Assembly (NCBI GenBank): GCA_964408805.1
Contig: CAYPAV010000002.1
Span: forward strand, 62,001 to 126,000
Origin: CAYPAV01 sp964408805
Lineage (GTDB): Bacteria > Pseudomonadota > Alphaproteobacteria > UBA8366
Length of the DNA stretch: 64,000 bases
Direction of reading: 5' to 3'
The translations under genes were made by a program, and so were the position numbers. The notes beneath the pieces are model-generated. The model had not been told where the DNA came from. It saw only the letters and a program-made list of their open reading frames with translations, and ran no database searches. Within the stretch, counting starts at the first letter, position 1. Each line of letters begins with the position of its first letter. Of this stretch, positions 57,272 through 64,000 are shown in pieces.

Positions 57272-57439
57272 ATGACAAAAAAGCAATCCACCTCGAAAGC
57301 GACCGATCCGCAAGTAAAGGTCCGAAAATGCCTGATGTGCCGCCGAACGTTCGAATCCCAGGGTGCACACAATCGTATTTGCACCCGCTGTACGGCAACG
57401 GAAACCTATCGTAGCGGTCAATTACCGAGCCATTTCTAA
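57272..57439 (+). CDS. 55-residue zinc-ribbon peptide
   Basis: A short reading frame from ATG 57272 to TAA 57439 codes a basic peptide with CLMC at about 20-23 and CTRC at about 37-40, the spacing of a zinc ribbon. Such small proteins with RKCLMCxxxF are common in alphaproteobacteria. It is divergent from the Sel1-type gene. Function is unknown. Confidence 0.7.
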   Translation: MTKKQSTSKATDPQVKVRKCLMCRRTFESQGAHNRICTRCTATETYRSGQLPSHF

Positions 57440-57485
57440 GGCAATGCACCCTTTTTCGAGCCGAGGGTGGGCCGGTGGATACGAT

Positions 57486-57947
57486 CTAACGCAGCGCAAC
57501 GAAATGCGATCTACAGCTGCGGCAATCGCTGGCCCCGAAGCGGTCGATCGGCATCTCCGCCCCGGCTAGACCGATCAGCTTCCGCAAGGCGGCACATTCG
57601 TTGCCGCCCGGCAACGTCCAAACCTTGAGAACTGTCGCCGCCTCGCGCACGTGATCAATATGCCAATGAGGGGTTTTCGCCCGTTTGAGATGCCGGCGGA
57701 TTCGGGCTCGAAGACCGCCGGGACCGTAGGCGCTTCCCGCATAGGCATAATTCCCGCGAGACAATTCGACGGCTCCAAGGCGTCCCAACTCGAAGCGAGT
57801 CCGCCGCCGCAGCCGCAGCAACAACACATAGGCACCCTTTTCCGCGGACGGAATTTCGTCGGCACCGATTGCGCTCATATCGGCAAATCCGCACAATGCG
57901 ACGGAGATAGCCTCAATACTTGCGGCGCCTGTCGTCAATCGAGCCAT
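57486..57947 (-). CDS. DUF123 (GIY-YIG-like) domain protein
   Basis: The 153-residue protein contains GAYVLLLRL, then LSRGNYAYAGSAYGPGGLRARIRRHL and HWHIDHVREAA, the motif order of DUF123, which is related to GIY-YIG nucleases and is sometimes fused to endonuclease III. A Cys-rich end (FGASDCRSCRSHF) is kept. Nuclease activity is an inference. It lies 16 bases after the GNAT gene on the same strand; ATG 57881 is an alternative start. Confidence 0.8.
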   Translation of the reverse strand: MARLTTGAASIEAISVALCGFADMSAIGADEIPSAEKGAYVLLLRLRRRTRFELGRLGAVELSRGNYAYAGSAYGPGGLRARIRRHLKRAKTPHWHIDHVREAATVLKVWTLPGGNECAALRKLIGLAGAEMPIDRFGASDCRSCRSHFVALR

Positions 57948-57963
57948 TGATCATCCACGCCTT

Positions 57964-58473
57964 TTATTGCGTTTCCGTAATATCATCCCAGCCAAACGCC
58001 ATCTGCGCCACCGCCGTTCCCCAAAGCCGTTCCTCCCGGGAGGCGACATGGCGGCCGCCCATGGCTTCATAAAAAAACCGAGCCGGGTTTCGGCTGAGGG
58101 CCCAGATTATCGCCGTCTCGTGGCCATGCCGCCGCAACGCCGCGAACATGCCGCGCAGGAGCGCCGCGCCGTGGCCGCAACCCTGATGGTTCGGCGCCAC
58201 GTAAAGCGTATAGACCTCGCTCGCGAAACGAGAAGAGCGAAGACGATTTGGTCCGCAACTCCCGAAACCAACGACGCCTGGACCGTCCTCCTCGGCAACG
58301 AAGACGCTTTCGCCGCGCAACAGCGCGCTGGACCAACCGCCATGTTCGCGGCTTTCCGAAAGGCGCAACAGAACGCGGTCGGGCAGGATCCCCGCATAGG
58401 CATCGCGCCAGGTCTCGACATGGATGCGCGCGACCGCCGCCGCATCGCCGGACTTGGCCGGCCGAACCGTCAT
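57964..58473 (-). CDS. GNAT family N-acetyltransferase
   Basis: The 169-residue protein has TVRPAKSGDAAAVARIHVETWRDAYAGILP, a frequent N-terminus in GNATs. It also has the acetyl-CoA loop LYVAPNHQGCGHGAALLRGMF and ARFFYEAMGGRHV. The start ATG 58473 overlaps the rsmB stop (ATGA), so the two are coupled. The substrate is unknown. Confidence 0.88.
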   Translation of the reverse strand: MTVRPAKSGDAAAVARIHVETWRDAYAGILPDRVLLRLSESREHGGWSSALLRGESVFVAEEDGPGVVGFGSCGPNRLRSSRFASEVYTLYVAPNHQGCGHGAALLRGMFAALRRHGHETAIIWALSRNPARFFYEAMGGRHVASREERLWGTAVAQMAFGWDDITETQ

Positions 58474-59780
58474 TGGCCTTTCCGTTTCAATATAGCAATG
58501 AAAAAGCCGTCGGTCGCATGCCGCCCCGGCGTTAAACGAACGAACCCGGACTGATCGATGGCACCGGGGTCGAGCCGGCGACGCCATTCGTCATCGATCG
58601 GATCGAGATCGAAGGTCCCGGCCCAATTCCCGAGGAATCGCTCGATCCCCGCTTCGTTCTCCTCCGGCAAGAGAGAGCAGGTAATATAGACCAGTCGCCC
58701 GCCGATCCGGGTCAATGCCGCCGCCCGATCGAGGATCGCCGCCTGTTCCAAGGTCAATTCCGCCAGGCGTTCCGGCGAAATGCGCCATTTTCCCTCGGGT
58801 TGGCGGCGCCAAGCCCCACTGCCGCTGCACGGCGCATCAGTCAGTACGATATCGAAATAACCAGCATGTCGCAACAGCCACGCTTTATCGTCGGTTACGT
58901 TCGGTTGGCATTCGGCGATTTCGACTCCGGCACGCTGGAGTCGGGGACCGGCGCGCGCCAGTCGTCGGCCATCGCGGTCCGAAAGCAGGAGCCGACCCTG
59001 GTTTTCCATGGTCGCCGCCAAGGCCAGCGCCTTGCCACCGGCGCCCGCGCAATAGTCGAGCACGGTTTGACCCGGCCTCGCCCCGATAAGGAGAGTGGCG
59101 ACCTGGGATCCCTCATCCTGTGGCTCGAAAAGGCCATCGCGGAAGGCGGCCAAATGGCGAAAGGGGCGCCGTTTGGCCAAGCGGAGGCCGACGGGTGAAA
59201 TTTCCGTCGGAGTCGCCTCGAATTCCTCTGCCGCGAGACGGGAGAGCAGGGTCGGGCGATCCGTCTTCAATGTGTTAACCCGGAGATCGACCGTTCCCGG
59301 TGCGATTAAGGCGACCATTTCGCGTTCGAGATCGGCGCCAAACGCTTTTTCGAGCTTGGATTCGAGCCAAGCTGGAATATTTAGAGCGGCGTGGCGCGGG
59401 ATATCCAACAATGCCATATCCTGGTTGGTCAGATCGTCGCCAAGCCGGTTTTCGTCTGATGTAAGCGGGTTTGGTGAGTATTCCCCGGGCGCAAAGGCCC
59501 GTGCCGCCGCGTCCGCCGGCCATGGTGCGGCCAATTGGAGGGCTGCCAGCACCCGGGTCCGGGTCGTAATCTCGCCCGCTGCCCTCTCGATCCACCAGTC
59601 GAATTCGCCCCGCCGGCGCAATATTGCGTAGACCAAGGATTGGATCGCCGCCCGGTCGCCGCTTCCTGCATAGCGCCGACGCCGAAACCAGCCGTTAAGT
59701 ATTCGATCCGCCGGTCGGTCGCCGGCCTCGATCAAATCGAGAAGTTCGATCGCGGCCTGACATCTGGCGGCGGGAGTCAT
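58470..59780 (-). CDS. rsmB: rRNA cytosine-5 methyltransferase, RsmB family
   Basis: The 436-residue protein has an N-terminal NusB-like helical domain, then the SAM-binding core VLDYCAGAGGKALALAA. The two catalytic Cys motifs are TDAPCSGSGAWRRQPE and VYITCSLLPEENE. RsmB methylates C967 of 16S rRNA in E. coli; the exact site here is inferred from family. It is the head of a minus-strand run with the GNAT and DUF123 genes. Confidence 0.9.
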   Translation of the reverse strand: MTPAARCQAAIELLDLIEAGDRPADRILNGWFRRRRYAGSGDRAAIQSLVYAILRRRGEFDWWIERAAGEITTRTRVLAALQLAAPWPADAAARAFAPGEYSPNPLTSDENRLGDDLTNQDMALLDIPRHAALNIPAWLESKLEKAFGADLEREMVALIAPGTVDLRVNTLKTDRPTLLSRLAAEEFEATPTEISPVGLRLAKRRPFRHLAAFRDGLFEPQDEGSQVATLLIGARPGQTVLDYCAGAGGKALALAATMENQGRLLLSDRDGRRLARAGPRLQRAGVEIAECQPNVTDDKAWLLRHAGYFDIVLTDAPCSGSGAWRRQPEGKWRISPERLAELTLEQAAILDRAAALTRIGGRLVYITCSLLPEENEAGIERFLGNWAGTFDLDPIDDEWRRRLDPGAIDQSGFVRLTPGRHATDGFFIAILKRKGQ

Positions 59781-59830
59781 GGTGGGAAATGTTCGACCAC
59801 TCGCCCGCGGTCCGCCAAAGCGTCGAGCCC

Positions 59831-59848
59831 GTGGGGCACGTGCCCCAC
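59831..59848. terminator. 18-bp perfect palindrome just past the guaB stop
   Basis: GTGGGGCACGTGCCCCAC reads the same on both strands and starts 2 bases after the guaB stop. It can fold as a 7-bp stem with an ACGT loop. No T run follows, so it may slow or pause RNA polymerase or mark the 3' end. Confidence 0.5.
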
Positions 59849-59849
59849 C

Positions 59850-61313
59850 TTAACCCTCGGAGCGGTAGTTCGGCGCTTCCTGAGCCAGGGCGATGTCATG
59901 GACATGACTTTCGCGGAGGCCGGCATTGGTGATCCGCTTGAATGTCGCGTTTCGCTGCATATCGCCGATCGTGGCATTGCCGGTGTAGCCCATCGCCGCC
60001 TTGAGTCCGCCCACCAGCTGATGGACGACATTGCCGATCGGCCCTTTATAGGGGACCCGACCCTCGACCCCCTCGGGGACCAGCTTCAGGGCATCAGAGA
60101 CTTCCTGCTGAAAGTAGCGGTCGGCCGAGCCGCGGGCCATGGCGCCAATAGAGCCCATGCCGCGATAGGATTTATAGGAGCGCCCCTGATAGAGCATGAC
60201 TTCGCCCGGCGCCTCGTCGGTCCCTGCGAAGAGAGAACCGATCATGACACTGTCGGCGCCCGCCGCGATCGCCTTGGCGATGTCGCCGGAGAATTTGATG
60301 CCGCCATCGGCGATCACGGGCACGCCGTGGTCGCGGCAGACCTCGGCGGCGTCCATGATGGCGGTGAGCTGCGGCACGCCGACGCCCGCGACGATGCGCG
60401 TGGTGCAAATGGAACCCGGCCCGATGCCGACCTTGACCGCATCGGCCCCGGCATCGATCAGCGCGCGAGCCCCTTCGGCCGTCGCCACATTGCCGGCGAT
60501 GACCTGGGTATAATTGCTGAGACGCTTCACCGCGTCGACGGCTGTCAGGACACCCGCGCTATGGCCGTGGGCGGTATCGACCACGATCACGTCGCAGCCG
60601 GCGTCAAGGAGCGCTTCTGCCCTCTCGAGACCGGCATCGCCGACGCCCGTCGCCGCCGCGACGCGAAGACGGCCCTGCTCGTCCTTACAGGCATCGGGGT
60701 AGCGCTGGGCCTTCTCGATATCCTTCACGGTAATGAGACCGACACATTGGCGATCGTCATCGACGACGATCAGCTTCTCGATCCGATGGTGATGGAGAAG
60801 CCGCATCGCCTCCTCACGATCGCTGCCTTCCAGAACCGTCACCAGGCCGCGCTTGGTCATCAATTCGCGAACCGGCTGGTCGGGGTCGCTGGCGAAGCGG
60901 ACGTCCCGATTGGTGAGAATGCCCGCGACCCGTCCGTTGCGGCGCGAGACCACCGGGATTCCCGAAATATTGTGGTGATCCATGAGGGCGAGCGCGTCCG
61001 CCAGCGTTTTTTCCGGCGTGATGGTGATGGGATTGACCACCATCCCCGCTTCGAAGCGCTTAACCCGCCGAACCTCGTCGGCTTGCTCCGCGATCTCCAG
61101 ATTCTTGTGGATGACGCCGATGCCGCCAGCCTGGGCCATGGCGATCGCCAGGCGGGCCTCGGTCACCGTATCCATCGCCGAGGAAATGACGGGAATGCCA
61201 AGATCTATGGACTTGGTCAGCGTGGTCCCGGTCTCGGCTTCATGGGGCAGAATGGCGGATTCGGCAGGTTGCAAAAGAACGTCATCGAACGTCAGCGCTT
61301 CCTGAATTTCCAA
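59850..61313 (-). CDS. guaB: IMP dehydrogenase
   Basis: GuaB oxidises IMP to XMP, the first step to GMP. The 487-residue protein has EALTFDDVLLQPAESAILP at the start, two CBS domains (about 95-205), and the catalytic Cys303 in GIGPGSICTTR. The flap carries the MGSIGAMARGSADRYF loop. It is followed by rsmB on the same strand. Confidence 0.97.
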   Translation of the reverse strand: MEIQEALTFDDVLLQPAESAILPHEAETGTTLTKSIDLGIPVISSAMDTVTEARLAIAMAQAGGIGVIHKNLEIAEQADEVRRVKRFEAGMVVNPITITPEKTLADALALMDHHNISGIPVVSRRNGRVAGILTNRDVRFASDPDQPVRELMTKRGLVTVLEGSDREEAMRLLHHHRIEKLIVVDDDRQCVGLITVKDIEKAQRYPDACKDEQGRLRVAAATGVGDAGLERAEALLDAGCDVIVVDTAHGHSAGVLTAVDAVKRLSNYTQVIAGNVATAEGARALIDAGADAVKVGIGPGSICTTRIVAGVGVPQLTAIMDAAEVCRDHGVPVIADGGIKFSGDIAKAIAAGADSVMIGSLFAGTDEAPGEVMLYQGRSYKSYRGMGSIGAMARGSADRYFQQEVSDALKLVPEGVEGRVPYKGPIGNVVHQLVGGLKAAMGYTGNATIGDMQRNATFKRITNAGLRESHVHDIALAQEAPNYRSEG

Positions 61314-61408
61314 TTCCGCCTCCGCTTTTCCAAGTGGCGCGCACTATACACAACGCCCGCGCCAAGCCAAGCGCAATAAGCCCGACCAAGGCTTTCGAAG
61401 CTGGCGGA

Positions 61409-62089
61409 TCAGCCGCGAAAGCCCGTGGCGACGACATACATCTCGGCCGAACGGTCGCGGCTCGCCGGCGGTTTGACCCGCCGCACCTTGTCGAAACATT
61501 TCCCCAGCGCATCGACGAACGCTTGTTCTTCCGCGCCTTGCCGCAGTTTCACCAGGAACCCGCCGCCGGTTGCCAACACTTCGCGGGCGAAGTCGAACGC
61601 GGCTTCGGCGAGGACGGCGCTCCGCAGATGATCGGTCGAGGCATGCCCCGTCGTCGAGGGGCCCATATCGCTCAAGACCACGTCGGCGGTCCCGTCCAAG
61701 GCCGCGCGGATCGCATCTTGGGTGGCCGAGTCGTTGAAATCGCCGACCAGCGCCTCAACCCCGCGCAGAGGCTCGAACTCCAAGCGATCGACCGCGACGA
61801 CGCGGCCCCGTTCACCCAGAATTTCGATGGCGATCTGGCTCCACCCGCCGGGTGCGGCGCCCAAATCGACGATGCACATACCGGGGGCGAGGAGCTTGAA
61901 GCGCTCATTGATGTCGATCAGCTTGAAAGCCGCCCGGCTGCGATAGCCGCGACGCTTGGCTTCGTGCACATAAGGGTCGTTCAACTGACGCTGGAGCCAG
62001 CGAGTCGAAGCATTCGGCCGTCCCTTGGCGGTCCGCACGCGCTGTTTGGCGGCCCGTCCCGACGGGCGCCCGGATCGCCGCCGCGCCAC
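61409..62089 (-). CDS. rlmE: 23S rRNA 2'-O-methyltransferase RlmE
   Basis: RlmE (FtsJ/RrmJ) methylates U2552 of 23S rRNA. The 226-residue protein has YRSRAAFKLIDINERFKLL, the SAM loop VDLGAAPGGWSQ, SDMGPSTTGHASTDH, and FLVKLRQG, giving the K-D-K-E catalytic set. The GTG start 62089 lies 5 bases after the ppx/gppA stop. The N-terminus is extended and basic, probably for rRNA contact. Confidence 0.95.
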   Translation of the reverse strand: MARRRSGRPSGRAAKQRVRTAKGRPNASTRWLQRQLNDPYVHEAKRRGYRSRAAFKLIDINERFKLLAPGMCIVDLGAAPGGWSQIAIEILGERGRVVAVDRLEFEPLRGVEALVGDFNDSATQDAIRAALDGTADVVLSDMGPSTTGHASTDHLRSAVLAEAAFDFAREVLATGGGFLVKLRQGAEEQAFVDALGKCFDKVRRVKPPASRDRSAEMYVVATGFRG

Positions 62090-62094
62090 CCGGC

Positions 62095-63183
62095 CTAACG
62101 CCCGGCCCGACGCCCGTCGGCGTCGGTCCGTCCCATCAGCTCCAATAGAATGCCCTCGCGGAGCCCGCGGTCCGCGACCCTCAATTGGCCGATCGGCCAG
62201 CGCCGCATGATGGCCTCCAGTACGGCGCAGCCGGCCAGCACCAGATCCGCCCGCCCGACGCCGATGCAGGAGTGGGTCGCGCGCTCCGCGCAGGCCTGTT
62301 TGCGGAGGGATTCGCTCACCTTCCGCACGTCGTCGAAATCGAGCGTGGTGCCGTCGATGGCCGCGCGATCGTAGCGGTCGAGATCGAAATGTACGCCCGC
62401 CAACGTCGTAACCGTGCCCGAGGTCCCCAGCATCTGCACCTCGTCCCGACCGACCGCCTCGACGATCCGATGTCGCTCGCAGAACGCCACCAGCTTCTCA
62501 TCAACTAGCCGGATCACCTCCTCGAAAGGGCCGGTCTCGCGCAGGCTCTCGCCGTGGCGCTCGGTCAGATTGACGACGCCGCGCGGAATGGAAAGATAAT
62601 CGATCATCTCGGGTCGGCCGTTCTCGAGGGCGAGCCAGATCAGCTCCGTGCTCCCGCCGCCGATATCGAACATCAGGGCGCGATTTCGGGCTGCGTCGAA
62701 CAACGGCGTACAGCCGACCAAGGCCAGCCGGGCCTCCTCGGCGTTCGGTATCGCCTCCAGACGAAGCCCGGTCTCGCGCTCGACCCGCCGCAGGAAGGCC
62801 TGGCCGTTCGACGCACTTCGGCAAGCCTCCGTCGCGACGCATCTGAGGTCGACCGCCTTGGCGCGACGGATCTTATTGGCGCAGACCCGTAGCGCCTCCA
62901 GGCAACGCGCCATCGCCGGCTCGCCGAGCCGGGCCTCCCGCGCCACCCCCTCGCCCAATCTGACGATCCGGGAGAATGCATCGACGACACGAAAGCCCGT
63001 GTCGGCGGGTTCGGCGATCAGCAAGCGGCAATTATGGCTGCCGAGATCGACGGCCGCGAATCGCCGGGGCCGCCGGTTTTCCCCGGCGGAACGCGACTCG
63101 ACTTGTCCAACGGGACCCGGCATTGCAGCGATCTCTCCCCGACCGTCGTTCCGCGCTTTAGCCGCGGAATTATTGGTCCCCAT
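62095..63183 (-). CDS. Ppx/GppA family phosphatase
   Basis: The 362-residue protein belongs to the exopolyphosphatase/pppGpp phosphohydrolase family. It has AAVDLGSHNCRLLIAE, the EACRSASN segment, the phosphate loop MFDIGGGSTELIW, and LGTSGTVTTLAG. The first about 40 residues are not conserved and a later start is possible. It precedes rlmE, the usual neighbour. It is divergent from the tRNA gene. Confidence 0.9.
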   Translation of the reverse strand: MGTNNSAAKARNDGRGEIAAMPGPVGQVESRSAGENRRPRRFAAVDLGSHNCRLLIAEPADTGFRVVDAFSRIVRLGEGVAREARLGEPAMARCLEALRVCANKIRRAKAVDLRCVATEACRSASNGQAFLRRVERETGLRLEAIPNAEEARLALVGCTPLFDAARNRALMFDIGGGSTELIWLALENGRPEMIDYLSIPRGVVNLTERHGESLRETGPFEEVIRLVDEKLVAFCERHRIVEAVGRDEVQMLGTSGTVTTLAGVHFDLDRYDRAAIDGTTLDFDDVRKVSESLRKQACAERATHSCIGVGRADLVLAGCAVLEAIMRRWPIGQLRVADRGLREGILLELMGRTDADGRRAGR

Positions 63184-63226
63184 GGTAAGCCAAGATCCGC
63201 CCCCGGACTACACAAACCGCAACGAC

Positions 63227-63232
63227 TATGAT
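63227..63232 (+). promoter_or_regulatory. candidate -10 box of tRNA-Gln
   Basis: TATGAT lies 20 bases before the tRNA, a good -10 match; the expected -35 position (CGGACT) is poor. Confidence 0.33.
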
Positions 63233-63252
63233 AGAAGCGGTCGCCTCTCCGC

Positions 63253-63326
63253 TGGGGTATGGTGTAACGGCAGCACGACTGACTCTGAATCAGTTAGTCC
63301 TAGTTCAAATCTAGGTACCCCAGCCA
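63253..63326 (+). tRNA. tRNA-Gln (anticodon CTG)
   Basis: The 7-bp acceptor stem TGGGGTA/TACCCCA (63253-63259 with 63316-63322) is followed by G73 and an encoded CCA. The anticodon stem ACTGA/TCAGT holds the loop CTCTGAA, so the anticodon is CTG, reading CAG. The T arm CCTAG-TTCAAAT-CTAGG is complete. All arms are intact. Confidence 0.95.
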
Positions 63327-63352
63327 CCTGACATTCCCGAATGCGTTCAGGT
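63326..63352. terminator. weak hairpin between tRNA-Gln and the tctA gene
   Basis: ACCTGA (63326-63331) pairs with TCAGGT (63347-63352), with CATT/AATG inside. It overlaps the convergent tctA stop and has no T run. Confidence 0.35.
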
Positions 63353-64000
63353 ATCGACGATCGTCTCGATGCCGCGCTCCTGGTTTCGGCGGAGTTGCCG
63401 GTAGCGCATATAGATCGTAACAAAGCCGAGCACGATGAAAATCAGCGCGATTGGCCGTTCCAGGAAGATCAAGGCGCCGCTGTCGTCGAGCATCATCGAT
63501 TGACGCAAGGCGTGCTCCGCGCCGTTGCCGAGGATAAAGGCGATGATGAAGGCGGGGACCGAAAGATCGAGCCGCTTCATGAGGAATCCGACGATACCGA
63601 ACACCAGCATCAGCGCCATGTCGAAAAGCGCCTGGCGAAGCGCATAGGCGGCAACGAAACAAGTGATGAAGATGAAGGGGTAGATCATCCGCGCCGGCAC
63701 CAGCGCGATCATGCGGCCGACGAAACCGCTGCCGAAATAACCGACGACCAGATAGGTGAAAATACAAAGAAGACCCGACGCGAAGAGACCGTAGACCAGA
63801 TTGTGCGAGGAGGTGAAGACGGTCGGCCCAATGGTCACACCGTGGATCAGCATCACGCCGGCAAGCAGAGCCGCCGACGTGCTCCCCGGAATACCGAGGG
63901 TCAACAGCGGGATCAGATTGGCGCCCGAGGTTGCGTTGTTGGAGGCCTCGGCCGCCGCGACGCCCTCGATTTCACCCTTGCCCCATTGATCGCTCTTCGA
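63347..64000 (-). CDS. tctA: tripartite tricarboxylate transporter permease TctA, 5' end beyond window
   Basis: Only the last about 217 codons are present; the frame stays open to the right edge. Just inside the edge it reads EGVAAAEASNNATSGANLIPLLTLGIPGS, the TctA signature. About six membrane helices follow to the stop. TctA is the large permease of TTT transporters, used with TctB and a TctC binding protein. The apparent start at 63904 is an internal TTG. Confidence 0.93.
   Translation of the reverse strand, partial: SKSDQWGKGEIEGVAAAEASNNATSGANLIPLLTLGIPGSTSAALLAGVMLIHGVTIGPTVFTSSHNLVYGLFASGLLCIFTYLVVGYFGSGFVGRMIALVPARMIYPFIFITCFVAAYALRQALFDMALMLVFGIVGFLMKRLDLSVPAFIIAFILGNGAEHALRQSMMLDDSGALIFLERPIALIFIVLGFVTIYMRYRQLRRNQERGIETIVDT

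Noticed and set aside
59535..61379. 614-residue plus-strand open frame opposite guaB
   Set aside because: It mirrors guaB and rsmB, and its residues are the low-complexity kind seen in GC-rich shadows.

Overview
The window is a gene-dense chromosomal stretch of a high-GC alphaproteobacterium, most likely in or near the Rhodospirillales. I infer this from gene order and families: DUF2066-purM-purN-ndk, rpsF-rpsR-DUF2232-rplI-dnaB-alr, fabD-fabG-acpP-fabF-mltG, ppx-rlmE-guaB-rsmB, a GcrA-type cell-cycle regulator, DUF2794, and a 44-residue aa3 oxidase subunit IV-like peptide. I see no phage, insertion sequence, CRISPR array or plasmid function.

Layout. 1-5.7 kb: purine synthesis (purM, purN), ndk, an ABC-F translation factor and an acetyltransferase. 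5.7-8.0 kb: two overlapping MetE-C-like zinc methyltransferase genes. 8.0-15 kb: accessory metabolism, with a GT8-like transferase, a MurG-like transferase broken by an in-frame TGA, an M20 amidohydrolase, an orphan solute-binding protein, an MFS pump, a PNPOx-like protein and a glutathione transferase. 15-28.2 kb: holC, pepA and the envelope/ribosome block lptF ... lptG-lptD-surA-pdxA-rsmA. This block is split between lptF and lptG by a large membrane protein and a STELLO-family protein. 28.2-37.4 kb: gmk-yicC ... mltG-fabF-acpP-fabG-fabD on the minus strand. It is split between yicC and mltG by two SDR genes, a surface lipoprotein and a 3'-truncated rmlB. 37.6-48.8 kb: ribosomal protein genes with encoded acidic tails (S6, L9), dnaB, alr, mlaE-mlaF, radA, cvpA, purF and an SDR. 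48.8-52.2 kb: der, bamB and a YfgM-like TPR protein. 52.3-58 kb: small hypothetical proteins, gcrA, dusA, an acyl-CoA dehydrogenase-like protein, a Sel1-type protein, a 55-residue zinc-ribbon peptide and a DUF123 protein. 58-64 kb: rsmB, guaB, rlmE, ppx/gppA, tRNA-Gln(CTG) and the 3' part of a tctA permease gene.

Functionally most of the window is housekeeping: outer-membrane biogenesis (LptD/F/G, SurA, BamB, MlaE/F), fatty-acid and murein synthesis, rRNA/tRNA modification (RsmA, RsmB, RlmE, DusA), purine synthesis (PurM, PurN, PurF, GuaB, Gmk, Ndk) and replication (DnaB, HolC). The accessory material sits mainly between housekeeping genes and is rich in surface-sugar genes, two of them decayed. 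I did not find a clearly new multi-gene system. The strongest leads are the glycosyltransferase pair between lptF and lptG, the structured rpsF leader, the apparent AUA start of purM, and the acidic tails on S6 and L9.
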